A stretch of DNA of 64,000 bases from Plantago ovata (GCA_028274465.1 CM051456.1:76556753-76620752); one strand, 5' to 3'; numbered from the stretch's first letter, positions 30,701 through 42,679 are shown. The notes: generated by a model from the letters alone, not told the origin. Translations and numbers: made by a program.

Positions 30701-31209
30701 ACGACAAACATATATCATATTACGTTGACCTGTGTAATAGTACATATATGCCCTCTATAAGGGCTCCATGCCCTTAATAAGGACTGTCTCTAGGACATAT
30801 ACACTATCATCTATAACTCGATGGCCCCGGTAAATATAGAGCATGATTATCATTTCCAAAGCTCAACAAAACTGGTGAGTAAATTCCATATGAGGCAGAT
30901 AGTAAAAAACATTGGCATTATTTCAATGTTTTGAATTCATTGAAGATGGAGTATATTGAAGGTGCTATAAAGGCGTACAGCAAGACAACTGGCGTCGCTT
31001 TCCCGGTCTGTAGTCAGAAACCGGAGTGTATCAGAGATTGCAGGATGCCTCAGCAGGCCACGCACTCATTGGACTGTGGTCCAATTGTTTGCTATATGAT
31101 AGAGATGCTGGTTTACATAGAAGAACCAAGGACAACTAACTGGACTCATGAGACTGCAGGTCGGTATCGTGCTCATATGGTGAAGTCGTTCTTCAATGCA
31201 ATCCAGTGA
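27763..31209 (+). pseudogene. Ulp1-like (C48 family) cysteine protease gene, split by copia insertions
   Basis: Exons: to 27,966 (HLERLAHATVKMEG...), 28,050 to about 28,149, about 28,268-28,381 (IIDAWALML), 28,510-28,713 continuing at 30,815-30,874, and about 30,946-31,209. The solo LTR at 28,714-30,809 lies in the fourth exon; when it and one TCTAT are removed, the frame runs through without a break. Catalytic landmarks of Ulp1/SENP proteases are visible: DHWTLL (histidine), then asparagine in WTFYNSM where aspartate is usual, glutamine in PQQATH, and cysteine in HSLDCGPIVC. Such enzymes cut SUMO from targets; Ulp1-like genes are also often carried by plant MULE transposons. The 5' end is cut off by the copia array at 27,763. 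The exon borders, except the fourth and last, are tentative. Confidence 0.82.
28714..30809 (-). mobile_element. solo copia LTR
   Basis: A 2,096-bp LTR without internal domain: TGTAAGAAAATACGG ... ATACACTATCA. It is flanked by the 5-bp target duplication TCTAT at 28,709-28,713 and 30,810-30,814. Solo LTRs form when recombination between the two LTRs of a full element removes everything between. It shares the dyad (29,425-29,448), the palindromic TATA region (29,191-29,206) and the 67-codon frame (29,769-29,972) with the other two copies. Confidence 0.95.
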
Positions 31210-32728
31210 ACAAGCCTTGCTTGACTTGCGAAGAAGACTGTTAACCCCCCCCCCCCCCATTAACGTTTTGCTGGTGTGACTATGTTTCACTGCCTTAAAC
31301 TCCCCCTTAGGCAGGATTCCTTCGAAACTTTTGGTAAAACAAACTCATCTGCGTTTATGAAAATCTGTATGAAAATTGGCAGATTTTCATAGGGCACTAC
31401 TAAGTTGGATACATTGTATCCAACTCATTACTGTGTATATATAGTAGGTGTAATGGAATTCCGGATTTCAAGGTGCAATCGAAATCAAAATTTGCATCTT
31501 TTTCACCTCTGGGTGTTAAAACGGACATGAAACGGTGTATCCAGCTGGAATTTAGCTCGGCTGCCCCGTTGGGAAATCCAATCTGGAAGTCCGTTTTCTT
31601 GCCCATTTCTTAAGGGGCTGCCTTTCTTAAGTTTCTTAAGTTGGGTTCCTACTTGGACATTACCACCCTTCCCCTGGGCTAGTTTTGCTGATAAATAGTG
31701 GAACGCTAAATACTATTATCTGGGAATCCCATGCAAGGCATGCATTGGATTTCATAGGGCTATGCCCGTTATACCTTAGTATTGGCAATTCTGAAGTTCA
31801 AAGAAATCATAAGTGCAATTTAATATTTTGATGTACAAAATGTACATGGAAAATGTAACCTAAAAAAACATTGTCCACAAATTTTTGGAGGTCCGAACAG
31901 TAAGAAATGGTCTCAGTTAATCGAATTGGAAACAAGAAAAAAAAATGGCCCAAAAAAAAATTAAAATTGCCCAAAAAATAATACAAATAATTATAATGCC
32001 TCCCAAATATTATTGGCACATTATAATTGGCTCCTTTGAGTTAAAGAATGACTATTTCTTTGGCTTCACTTTCTATTATCTTCTGATGATAATAGGTTGG
32101 GCTGCCATAATAGATCCCTAGATTGGCCCATAGTAATCTAGATTATTCAATGGCCCATTATTCAAGTTCCATAAGGTAACATTTAAGGCCCTACATTTAA
32201 AACTACATTATTGGCACATTGCCTTACATTAAGTGACATTACATTAATGGCCGCCCTTACATTAATTCCCCTTAATTCCAAATGAATCAATTTCGGCAAT
32301 CAATTTCCATGGGCATTTAAGTCTAGCAACCCTGGAGATTGAGTTGCGGAATATTGGCATTTATGCCCTTATTCCATTCTCCATTCTTGTCTTTATTCCT
32401 TATTTATTGGCATATTTACTCTATTTATTAAACTTTATTCAACCAACCACAGTGCATGCACAGTTGAAGCTACTTGGTAGCGTTGGAAACCACACCCATG
32501 TCCCCATTGCATTTATGAGAGATGACTATTAACCTGCTCCCTTGCCCTCTCTCCACCATATTTCACGGCAACCCAGATTTTTCATCATTTCGTTTCATGT
32601 CACTTGACTTCTCTTATTGGTTCTCTTATTTACTCTTTTTTTCTTACAGTAAGATAAGGCACATTCCATCAGAGAAACTCAAATAGAGAAAGGAGGTAAA
32701 ATTTCGGAAAACTTTCTGAACTTCAAAG
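31210..32728. other. intergenic region without a gene
   Basis: Holds a run of about 13 C at 31,246, a 23-bp palindrome at 31,403-31,425 (AGTTGGATACA and TGTATCCAACT around one T), and AT-rich sequence. The last part, with a pyrimidine-rich stretch near 32,620, is presumably the promoter and leader of the B3 gene that starts at 32,729. Confidence 0.6.
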
Positions 32729-35700
32729 ATGTTCTCACCAAGAAGCATCTCTCATGAGCATGTGTTCTTCAAGGTTATGAAGAGGACTGATGGTCCATTT
32801 CTGGTAAGTTTTTTTAAGATTCATATTTTTTTAATGTCTTATTCATGTAAAATGTAGCTGCAATGGCTAAATATATGTTATATATGTTTAAACCCCTTTT
32901 TTTCCTAACAAGATATAATGTTCCTGTGTTTAAACCCCTTTTCAAGGTTATGTATGTAAGTTATGTAATTTTGAGTGCCATTTTGAAAATGGAATTGTGT
33001 AAATTATTAAAATTTACTGTACTTGAAAACTGATGATGAACTTGTACTTTGTGTCCTTTGTAGGGTTTGGAGTTGCATTTCTTGTAAGAATTTATAAGAT
33101 TCATGTGTTTTTTTGGATGTTTTATTCATGAAACGGGCCTTCATGAAACATGTTGCTGCAATGTCCAAAAATCTTTTTAAAACCCATTTTTTTCTAATCA
33201 TTCCTAGTAGATTCTTTAATTATTGTATGTAACTTATGTAATTTTTAAAATTTTGTAAATTAGTAAAATATATTGTACTCGAAATATGATGAAGGGCTTG
33301 TAGTTTCTGTCCTTGAGTTCCATGTCTGTTAAGATTTGTTAAGATTTAAGATTCATGTTTATGCCTTCTTTTTTTTTTTATTTGTTATTGAAGAAACATG
33401 TTGCTGCAATTGCCAAATAACTTTTTAAACCCCCATTTTTTTCTAATCAGTCATAGTAGATATAATGAGGTGTTGTGTTTGTTTATCTTTAAAGGTAGAT
33501 TCTGTAACTTATGTAAGTAACTTAGGGTTGCCATGTAACTTATGTTATTTTGTAAATTTTGAAAATTAGTGAAATGTAGTGTACTTGAAAACAGAGGTAG
33601 GACTTGTACTTTCTGTTAAATTCTTTCAAGAATTGTTTGTTCTACCTCTAAGAGTTCTATCATTAAATATGTTTGTAGAAAGTTCCTGTGTAGAAGTCAT
33701 CTATCTAATTTATGTAAATATCATTTGCAAAATTTCAAAAAGGTCAAATATAAAATGTGCTCCAATTTAAAATTTCATGTACTTGAAACTGATGGAGAAC
33801 TTGTCATATATAGGGATTGAAGTGGTAAAATAATAAAGTTTTTCAAGATTTGTTATCTGTGTGTCTTTGGCAAGTTCGATATGGGTATTTTTTTGGGGTC
33901 ATTTTTTACTGTTTTATCTATTAATGCTTATGTATAAGTTTTAGGTAAGTGTCACTTTCTTGAAGATTTGCCCTACCATTGGATATTTGTATAATTTGTA
34001 TAAAAAAAGTTAGAGAGTTAGTTACTATTTTGGTTTTTGTATATGGCTTTGAAAGTTAATCAAATTCATCTTTTCGCAACGCATCCCTCACCGATTTGTC
34101 GAGAAGAACATGCTGAGTGTTCATCACGAAATGACTCTTGATGCAGGGGATGGTAGGCTATGGAATGTGTATCTGACAACTGATGCCCTTGGCTTGCGTA
34201 TGGAAGCTGGATGGCCTCAGTTCCATGATCACTACAAATACAAGCGGGAGGATGTGCTGGTATTTGAGTATGATAACAACACTGGATTTCAAGTGAAGTT
34301 TTTGGAGCATGCAACTGGCATGCCTCGTGTGATTACTAAACCACTGGATTCTCATAAGACTGGTGTAGAAGGTCATGGTTCAAGTGGCAAGAAAGATAAG
34401 TCTGTTGTGCACTTTGTTGAAGTTGATGACAAGATTGTCCCGTGTGGTGATATTCGTGTTGGATGTAAACCATTTGTCTGATTTAATAATATGTTACAGG
34501 TATTCATGGTTTCTATAATAATTGTAGATAAGCGTAAGGCCAGATGGTTTGGAATGGACCGGGAAGGGCATGCTGTATCCCCACCCATGGCCTTCAACTT
34601 GTACCATGCTGAAGGAAGTGATCACGAAGCTAGCCCAGTACTAGGTTCCTCCTCTCGTAGAAACCGTAGAGGTTAGCTTTGTCAAAATTTTTAGTAGCAT
34701 TAATTACTTAAAGTTATTTTCTGATTCATGGAATGGCTTATACTAAGCTGAACTTACATTTTCCTCAACCATAGGTGAACGGGGCAGTTCCTTTCATGGA
34801 CAGATGGATGTTGGTCCAAGCAACTCTCCAATAAGTAAGTATGGTATAAATGACATTATAATATTGTTTCTGTTATTATAAATGACATTATAATATTGTT
34901 TCCTTTGATTTTCTTGGAATAATAATGCAGCTCCTGGAACTTTAAGCAAGTTCAGCGGTGCTGTTGCTCGTTTGTTTGCTCAGCTGCAGCCTGGTGGTAA
35001 TAATTTTGTATCTAGGTTTGATTTGGTTTGATAAGGTTGTTGGCTAATATTGTTGTTGCTTATATCAGATGATGATATTGAGCGCGTTATCGATTTGACA
35101 CCCACTGTGAATGGTTAGTTTAAGTGAATTTTTTTTTCGTACTATGTCAAGCAGGTTGGCATATTTTGGTGTTTCAGTTTTAGTATTCCTTATAACTTAA
35201 TTTGATTCCCCTTAAATTTGCAATGTACCAGAAGAAACTTTAAGGCAACCTTCACCACCAGTGGCTTTGAACGTTGATGCTGAAATCCATGTTGTGAAGG
35301 AGCCATATGAACAAGCGGCAGACACTCACTGTTTTGTTGTCGTGCATGCAGGCCATCTTCTTAATGGTTTGGTATGCGTCCAATTTGATACTCTTATGAT
35401 TATCCTAGAATTGAGTAAGTATGTTTGTTTTCATTATCGAAGATAGAGTATAATTTGTTTTTTTCCTTTTCAGGCAATTGATCTGGACTGGGGCATTGCA
35501 AATCTTAGACGTGGTGCTAATAAAATAACTGCAAGGGTGATTAACACTCTGATTGGGAGTGTGGTAGGCACATACGAACTAACTTGTGAGCTAAGTACTG
35601 ATCAGTGTGTCATTACCTATGGCTGGGCAAGGTTTGCAATGAGTAACAGTGTGAAGGAGAAAGATGTGGTACAGATTGATGTCGATGAGGACGAGGGGAA

Positions 35701-35743
35701 TATCTGGAATGTGGTCATATACCGCAATAACAATGATATCTGA
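32729..35743 (+). CDS. B3-domain protein A (two B3 domains)
   Basis: Exons 32,729-32,803, 34,056 (or 34,080)-34,464, 34,528-34,671, 34,775-34,834, 34,931-34,996, 35,069-35,113, 35,232-35,371 and 35,474-35,743; all phases agree, giving about 402 codons. The N-terminal B3 domain is split by a 1.25-kb intron: HVFFKVMKRTDGPFL joins RIPHRFVEKN, then DGRLWNVYL, AGWPQFHDHYKYK and DVLVFEYDN. A variable linker follows. The C-terminal B3 has YGWARFAMSNSVKEKDVVQI. B3 proteins are plant transcription factors that bind DNA; two or more domains suggest the REM group. The second exon lacks a clear AG directly before CGC ATC, so its start is uncertain. Its neighbours are two similar genes on the same strand. 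Confidence 0.85.
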
Positions 35744-37711
35744 TGCTGGTAGCCTACTTATTTTACTTTTGTGAAGGACCAATCGAAGACTGGATTTATT
35801 AATGGTTTTTGTATATTTGGGATTAGGAACATCCTTATATGGCAGAGCGTGATCTGTTTTGTAGTAAACTTATGTGAACTTATCTGGTTTATGCCGTTTA
35901 GGTATTAGTCAAGTTATGTAATTAGTCTTTGGGCCATTAGTCTTTATGTATTTGGTGTTTAAGAAGGAACTCATGTTTTTTTAAATCTGGACGCGCATTC
36001 GGACCTACGCCCAAGTCCCCAGCGGGATATCCCGGCAGAAACGGGGACGCATATTTGTACCTGGTCCCATCTTCCCATCGGGATGTCCCACACGGAAAAT
36101 AAAAGCATGAACTATGTCCCAAAAAATAAAAAATATAAGCTTTAGGATGCAACATCTTATATTAAACTTAGAACCCAATCCGGAGCAAATTAAAGCCCGA
36201 AATAATAATATACGCAAAGATTTTCCTAATCCCAATTGGACATAATCCAATATTCCCATTCGGTGTCCAAAAAGATTGCATCTAAAGTAAGGAAGAAATT
36301 AAATTTAAAATTAAAATGTGCCTAATCCCAATTGGACGTACTCCAATATTCCCATTCGGTATCCCTTAGTTACAAGTAAGGTGAATAAAGGTCCTACTTA
36401 TTTCCATATATCCGATTTGGGATGCCAGTTTGAAGAGGACGTCAACTTTTCGGGAAACACATTTGTACCTTCAATATTGAGTTATATTGATAGTGGTTGT
36501 TGCTTATACTTTATGGAGCATTTGTGGCCACCAAAATGTGTTGATGGAATATAAAATTATTATAACCATGTCCAAATGTTGCAAATAAATGAAACGGTGC
36601 AACTGTAACGGGACGCCGAAACTGGCAAAATGGTGCAAATGTTGACAGAGGGAATTATTTAATTACCATGAAACGTAAAACGGGCTTCAACCAAACCGGA
36701 ATGAAACATCAAACATTTATAAAACTCGCCGGGATTCCGCCCGCCAATTGGGATTTTCGTTCTCAATTACCCTTCAAAATTTCCATTCTCACTAACCCGC
36801 CCGCCTGTTGGGGTTTTCGTTCTTATTAACCCATAGGGATTTCCATTATCACAAACCGGTTGGGATTAGCATTCTTACTAATCCGTCGGGACTCCCATTC
36901 TTACTAACCCACCGGGCATACTGTTGTTCTTACTAACGCGCCGCGATTCCCGTTGGTCTTACTAACCCGCCGCAATTCCCGTTCTTACTAATATGTTTGG
37001 AAGCCCGTTTTTTGTAACCCGTTGGATGTCCGTTCTTACTAAAACATGTCTACTTATTAAAACCTCAGTTTCAAAGTTCATTTCGGATTATCAAATTTAA
37101 CGATACGTTTCGAAATGTCTCGGAAAAGTTTCTAAATTGTATTTGGACCGAAAATAAGGATCTTTAATAATTATAAAAATAATTTTCATGCTTAAATTAA
37201 TAATAATTCCATATTTATTTATAAATATATAAAGTTAGTGTAGTATTATACTCGTATTCAATTTGCAATAATAATAATAATACAGTAATTTAATAATTTA
37301 CTCGTAAAATCAGACAAGTATTTGAAGAAAGTAGGGCTTGAAAAAAATATGGTGTTCTGAGTAGGGATTGAAAACCTTAAAAAAAAAAAGAGGGAAATTC
37401 ATTTTCAAAATCAAAATTGGGCATTTGAAAATGGGCCTTTTCAAAAAGGCCTTTCAACAATTTCAAAATTTCAGAAAAAGGCATTCATTCAAAGTCAATC
37501 ACCGTGTTAGTACTAGATAATTGGGCCCTACAAAATGATCCGTGAGCCAATATCTCTGTAATTACGTTTCGGGCCATTACGTTTCTACGTTTTACACCAA
37601 AAAAATTTAAAAAAATCCAGACCAAAAAATATGAGAGGAAAATAAAGTTAAAGTTAAACCACCCCCAAATTGGAAGTAAAAATCATCAAAACCCTGGCGC
37701 TGCCATCGAAC
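35744..37711. other. intergenic region with GC-rich repeats
   Basis: No gene seen. Two related stretches, near 36,180-36,260 and 36,325-36,365, repeat CCTAATCCCAATTGGAC and CCAATATTCCCATTCGG. From 36,720 to 37,045 lies a minisatellite-like array, listed separately. About 150 bases before the next gene is TAATTGGGCCC (37,518), a site-II-like TGGGCC promoter word. Confidence 0.6.
36720..37045. repeat. degenerate minisatellite, unit about 25-31 bp
   Basis: About ten imperfect copies of a unit like TTCTTACTAACCCGCCGGGA followed by TTCCCG. Copies vary in length and in the CCGCC/CCGTTGG part. Similar CCCGTT-rich arrays lie at 43.1-45.3 kb and a CCCGGCGGGG-rich one at 48.3-48.5 kb. Confidence 0.75.
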
Positions 37712-38935
37712 ATGGCCTTTTCACCCGATCCCGGGCCTCCTTGGCCATTGGAGAGCTTCCATGTAACACTTCGATCCGATGAACATATCTGTCTGGTAAG
37801 TAACTCTGTTTATATGTAATCCTAATGCTGCTGCCGTGGAAGTAGGTATGTGTATGATTTTAGGTGTGAATGTATAAATCTAATTTCTTACTGCTATATA
37901 TATAGATTGTGTGGAATTCTTAATTGCATTCCACGTTTATATTCCCAAATTTAGGTAAGTAATTGTTCCGATTATAATTTAATTTAGTTCTTCACCCCAG
38001 ATGATTCCTAAGGCTTTTGAGAACCTTTACTTGATTCGTCTTCCGCGTCATGTCACAATTACATGTATTGATGGAATAAGGTGGGTTGTGAATGTGTTAA
38101 GGTGGAATGATAGAGTTGTGTTTACTGAGGGTTGGCTTGATTTCAAACAGAATTATGGCTTGAGTGAGGGCGATAATTTATATTTCACCTACGATCTAGA
38201 AACTCATTTCTCTGTTAAGATGTTCAAAAAGAGCTCGCTAGAACTTAAGCCACCTGCAGCTGTTGCGCTAAACACCCCTGAATTTAGGTTTCCTACTTAC
38301 ACCGCTGGAGTTGATCTTGAATCTTTAACTGAGCGTCCTGTTATCGAAACTAACGATAATCGGTGTGATCAGGGTCTTACCCCGGGTACGTTATTTTGTG
38401 AAATGTTTTGTATTTATACAGTTGCATGTATACATTGCCTTAGAATTACACTTTTTAATATATATATGTTGATTTGCATGTGAAGTGATGGATGGGGCAG
38501 AAAGATCGATGAGATACAAGAGATACCTGCCTTTTTGCAATCTTTTCGTGACTGAGAATGTGATGGGGCCTATGTATTATGTGGTAAGTATGATATATAC
38601 AATATACTCGAATTCTGGTTACTACACTATTTACAACATTACCTTGTTATAACTTTTTCCAGAAGGTACCTGTGCATTTCGCACGATCAGAGCTAGATAA
38701 AGATATAACTGATATCCAGTTGAAGGTTAGTGGTCGAGGTTTATGGACAGTGAAAGTAGTTAAATCAGGGATAAATGCGTGGATAGCAAATGGTTGGAAA
38801 GAGTTTGTGATTGCGAATGATGTTCAAGTTGGGTATACATGTGTGATTCAGCGAAATATGTTCTTCTACGGGGTGTGGAATGTAATGATTATGCCCCCTA
38901 AGGAATTCCGGCCAGTTTCTAACACGAATCATTAG
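37712..38935 (+). CDS. B3-domain protein B (two B3 domains)
   Basis: Exons 37,712-37,795, 38,001-38,385, 38,486-38,583 and 38,663-38,935; each border has GT-AG and the phases agree, giving 279 codons. B3 domain 1: FHVTLRSDEHICL, then MIPKAFENLYLIRLPRHV, then EGWLDFKQNYGLSEGDNLYF broken here, then TYDLETHFSVKMF. B3 domain 2: FVTENVMGPMYYVKVPVHFA, then WTVKVVKSGINAWIANGWKEF and WNVMIM. A short linker joins them. The first intron falls at the same point of the B3 fold as in genes A and C. A nuclear DNA-binding protein is expected, of the REM type. No lesion was seen, so it is probably functional. Confidence 0.9.
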
Positions 38936-39330
38936 ATGGTAAGTGTACTATATCAGCATTATTTGTAGTATCTGGACCTTTTGGAAGTATTGTATTGGCC
39001 CGTATTGTATTAGTAATGGATGATGTAAATTGTATTTGTAGTAGTTGCTGTAATTTGAGAAATGTATCTTGTTTGTAGACTACGGTTGGCTTGACCGCTT
39101 TCATATATGTTTCCTACGATATATGTTCCTTCAACATTTTTGCTGAATGGAGTATTGGTTTTAAAACAACGAAGTTAACAAAATATAATGTTTGTAGTGT
39201 CATTAATCTAACTTGTTCTGGAGAACTTATATTCGTTCACGCTGTAGCAGAAATAACATTATAAGTAAGCAAATTGTCGCCAACTAGAGACGCAAAGTTT
39301 AACATCCAAAACTTGATTAAATATATCGGA

Positions 39331-39585
39331 TTTAAATAATGGATTAGTATTGCAGGAGTAGTATTTTGAATCAAATAAAATACATAAATAAGTTGTAAAT
39401 ATAGTGGTAGCTTATCACATCAGGTTGTCAGTCACACTGTCTTGCAGAAAATACCACTTTAAATAATGGATTAGTATTGCAGGAGTAGTATTTTGAATCA
39501 AATAAAATACATAAATAAGTTGTAAATATAGTGGTAGCTTATCACATCAGGTTGTCATTGTCAGTCAAACTATCTTGCAGAAAAT
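39331..39585. repeat. 127-bp direct tandem duplication
   Basis: The stretch starting TTTAAATAATGGATTAG at 39,331 is repeated from 39,458 with only a few changes, including a small insertion (CATTGT) in the second copy. Confidence 0.88.
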
Positions 39586-39980
39586 GTAGGAAAAAGCGAG
39601 TAGAGTTTGTAGTAGGAGAAAAAAATAATGAAAAAATGTTTGGACTATACCATGTATAATTACAGTAGATAAAGTTGATTCAAACGTTTGTTTTGAAAAG
39701 AAATAAAGGGAATAAAGTGGATTTGAAAGAAAGGGAAAAAATATGGTAGTACGAATATTTAGCCACTTGTAATAGCATTAGCATGTGCGAAAGATTCTTG
39801 TGAGGGTAGGATGCCGATTGGAAATTTGGTCCAATAGAAAGTTCTCATGATTATGTAATTAACTTTAGTCTTTACGAGACAAGCTGGAAGATTGTGGGAA
39901 TCTAGTAGGGCTATTGCATTCTATCTCTAAAAATAACAAAAGAAAGAAAATATACAGGTTAAGATGTACTCGTAGCATAT

Positions 39981-40840
39981 GGTATAAGTTATTCATTTAC
40001 ATTTAGATAAATGTTACTCCCGAGTAACATTTTTCATATTATAATAACTTACTCCCCCACCTATTAACAAAAACAAGCCTATAATTTAATTCCATTTATT
40101 TTTAAGTATGATTTAATCTGAAATTATATTAAAATATATTTAAAATTAATGAAACTATATTATAAAAGTGTTGTCACAAATTATTTACAAAGGTGCCGTT
40201 TACAAAGTAGACTACATACACCTAGTACCATAGTATATATAGCCGTATATAGGCCTGCCGTATATATAGGGTATAAGTTATTCATAAATGTTACTCCCGA
40301 GTTACATTTTTCATATTATAATAGCTTACTCCCCCACCTATTAACAAAAACAAGCCTACAATTTAATTCCATTTATTTTTAAGTATGATTTAATTTGAAA
40401 TTATATTAAAATATATTTAAAATTAATGAAACTATATTATAAAAGTGCTGTCACAAATTATTTACAAAGGTGCCATTTACAAAGTAGACTACATACACCT
40501 AGTACCATAGTATATAGGGCAGCCCGTATATATAGCCGTATATAGGCCTGCCGTATATATAGGGTATAAGTTATTCATAAATGTTACTCCCGAGTAACAT
40601 TTTTCATATTATAATAACTTACTCCCCCACCTATTAACAAAACCAAGCCTACAATTTAATTCCATTTATTTTTAAGTATGATTTAATCTCAAATTATATT
40701 AAAATATATTTAAAATTAATGAAACTATATTATAAAAGTGCTGTCACAAATTATTTACAAAGATACCATTTACAAAGTAGACTACATACACCTAGTAGCA
40801 TAGTATATATAGCCGTATATAGGCATGCCGTATATATAGG
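39981..40840. repeat. three tandem copies of a ~290-bp unit
   Basis: Copies at 39,981-40,269, 40,270-40,562 and 40,563-40,840, each beginning GGTATAAGTTATTCAT. Each contains an inverted repeat with 11-bp arms (AAATGTTACTC and GAGTAACATTT around CC; first copy at 40,009-40,032). Each ends with several TATATAG/CCGTATATA words. The middle copy has one mismatch in the hairpin arm. Confidence 0.88.
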
Positions 40841-41246
40841 ACAGTATATATAGTATCAAAATGTAACACCGATATAAACACCGTTGGGTAAACCGTTTGA
40901 CTGCTACCCGTTGGCAGAATCGATGGTCCATCCGTTGCATCTACCGTTCGAAGAGTTTCGTTGGTCTGCCCGTTGGACAGACTGTTTAGATCCTACTATA
41001 TATATGGGCCCTCTATATATGCCATGTCATTATTAACTATTAGTAACGGGCTATAAACTGGTCAAATTGTCTAGTTAACTGTGTTTCCATTTTCATTTTC
41101 TTCACTCTTCTCTGAGACCTTATACCCAATTGCAAATTCCCTTTCCAAATTCAAATGCCTGGAATTTGCCTCAAAACACACATATTTGTTGAGTTCATTG
41201 ACTTTTATATAACAAAATAAGTTAAGTTACAAGTTAATTTGTTGTA

Positions 41247-41665
41247 TATTAAAACAGTCCACAAACGTAGTCCGCACACATGTAGTAGGTTTGCTTGAAG
41301 AGCCACACGATCCCAACTTGTCCCCAACCGTCACCCAGAAAGCTAATTTCTCCGATGTTGAAGCAGTTAGCCATCCAAATTCCAACCTTGTGGCGCTTGA
41401 TTACTATTTTCCCATATCCACCAGGGAGGGCTTTGCTTGCAAAACCATCAGGAAGTTCCTACCAGACATTTATGAATCCAAAGTACAATAAATATATAAT
41501 TGAAGAAAGATGAAAATTCAGCAAAATAAAAGGACATAATAAAATAATGTTGAAGAAGTCTGAGATTACCAGCCTATATTTAGGTGCGAAGGAGCCAAAA
41601 ATAAGTATCAATGTCGCTTGGCGTATCAGGATTAAGCGGAGGCACATATGTATCTGCTGAATAAT
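41247..41665 (-). pseudogene. B3-domain gene fragment on minus strand
   Basis: The minus strand from 41,458 reads ELPDGFASKALPGGYGKIVI, then KRHKVGIWMANC and FLGDGWGQ, which is the first two thirds of a B3 domain. It then leaves the B3 pattern and stops at a TAA near 41,247. A TGGTAG acceptor-like site stands directly before it. Further upstream (about 41,590-41,660) a stretch reading TYVPPLNPDTPSDIDTYF may be a preceding exon. The second half of the domain and a start are missing, so this is probably a broken relative of the three plus-strand genes. Confidence 0.6.
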
Positions 41666-42040
41666 CAATAAGAAGGCATATTAAATTTTGTAATTGCCTT
41701 GAATTGCACCATCCCTCAAGGATACTGTAACATGCCTCATTAAGGTGTGCATGTATTTAATGATATGTACTATGATCGAGTTACATATAAATTATCATGC
41801 CTCTCGGAATAGTTTTGGTATCCTCTGTAATGTAATATAAATTAAATAACGATATGTACTATGATCGAGTTACATATAAGATTACCTCTATTATAAGAAG
41901 TTGTACTCTGTGAAATTCAAAGGGGCAGTAACTGTGTTTCGATTGAAGCCAAACCAGAGTTCACACAGTAATCATTAATTATTTGTCGATGTGGCTAATC
42001 ATAGTTTATTTATGTTCACGGCTATGAATCGTTCAATTAC

Positions 42041-42676
42041 TAACACATATCATAAGAAGACAAGCCTTGCCTACTAAACAGACCATAGGGTTGAAATAAG
42101 CAATAGAAAATTAATTAGCCTTGCCTAAATGCTAATTAACCCAAATAAAACTTGGCAATAACAATTCATTGCATACAGACTACTACTGATAACAATTCGT
42201 TAAAGATCCAAAGATTAAGTACTACTGACAACAATTCGTTAATAGGAAATATGAAGAAATCCCCAAATTTGTCGAAGCCCTATATTTGGATCATTTGGAT
42301 CTGGTTGAATTCAACTACTCACCTTAAGAAAAAAATACTAGAATGTAAAGGAAACTAACATATATCATAAGAAGACAAGCCTTGCCTACTAAACAGACCA
42401 TAGGGTTGAAATAAGCAATAGAAAATCAATTAGCCTTTCCTAAATGCTAATTAACCCAAATAAAAGCTGGCAATAATAACAGTTCGTTGCATACAGACTA
42501 CTACTGATAACAATTCGTTAAAGATCCAAAGATTAAGTACTACTGACAACAATTCGTTAATAGGAAATATGAAGAAATCCCCAAATTTGTCGAAGCCCTA
42601 TATTTGGATCATTTGGATCTGGTTGAATTCAACTAATCACCTTTAAAAAAAAAATACTAGAATGTAAAGGAAACTA
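42041..42676. repeat. ~314-bp direct tandem duplication
   Basis: 42,041-42,354 and 42,355-42,676 are near-identical, starting with CATATCATAAGAAGACAAGC and ending AATACTAGAATGTAAAGGAA. Within each unit, ACAATTCGTTAA is itself repeated. No coding potential recognised. Confidence 0.88.
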
Positions 42677-42679
42677 AAC

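Larger units (their letters stand above)
38936..41246. other. intergenic region with tandem repeats
   Basis: AT-rich, no gene seen. It contains a 127-bp direct duplication (39,331-39,585) and a triplicated unit of about 290 bp (39,981-40,840), listed separately. 40,870-41,000 is rich in CCGTTGG/CCGTTCG words. Confidence 0.65.

Noticed and set aside
31246..31258. Poly-C run as a regulatory tract
   Set aside because: A homopolymer of about 13 bases can arise by slippage or sequencing error; nothing links it to a gene.
31403..31425. Perfect 23-bp palindrome as end of a MITE
   Set aside because: No partner repeat or target duplication was found nearby; left as a note only.
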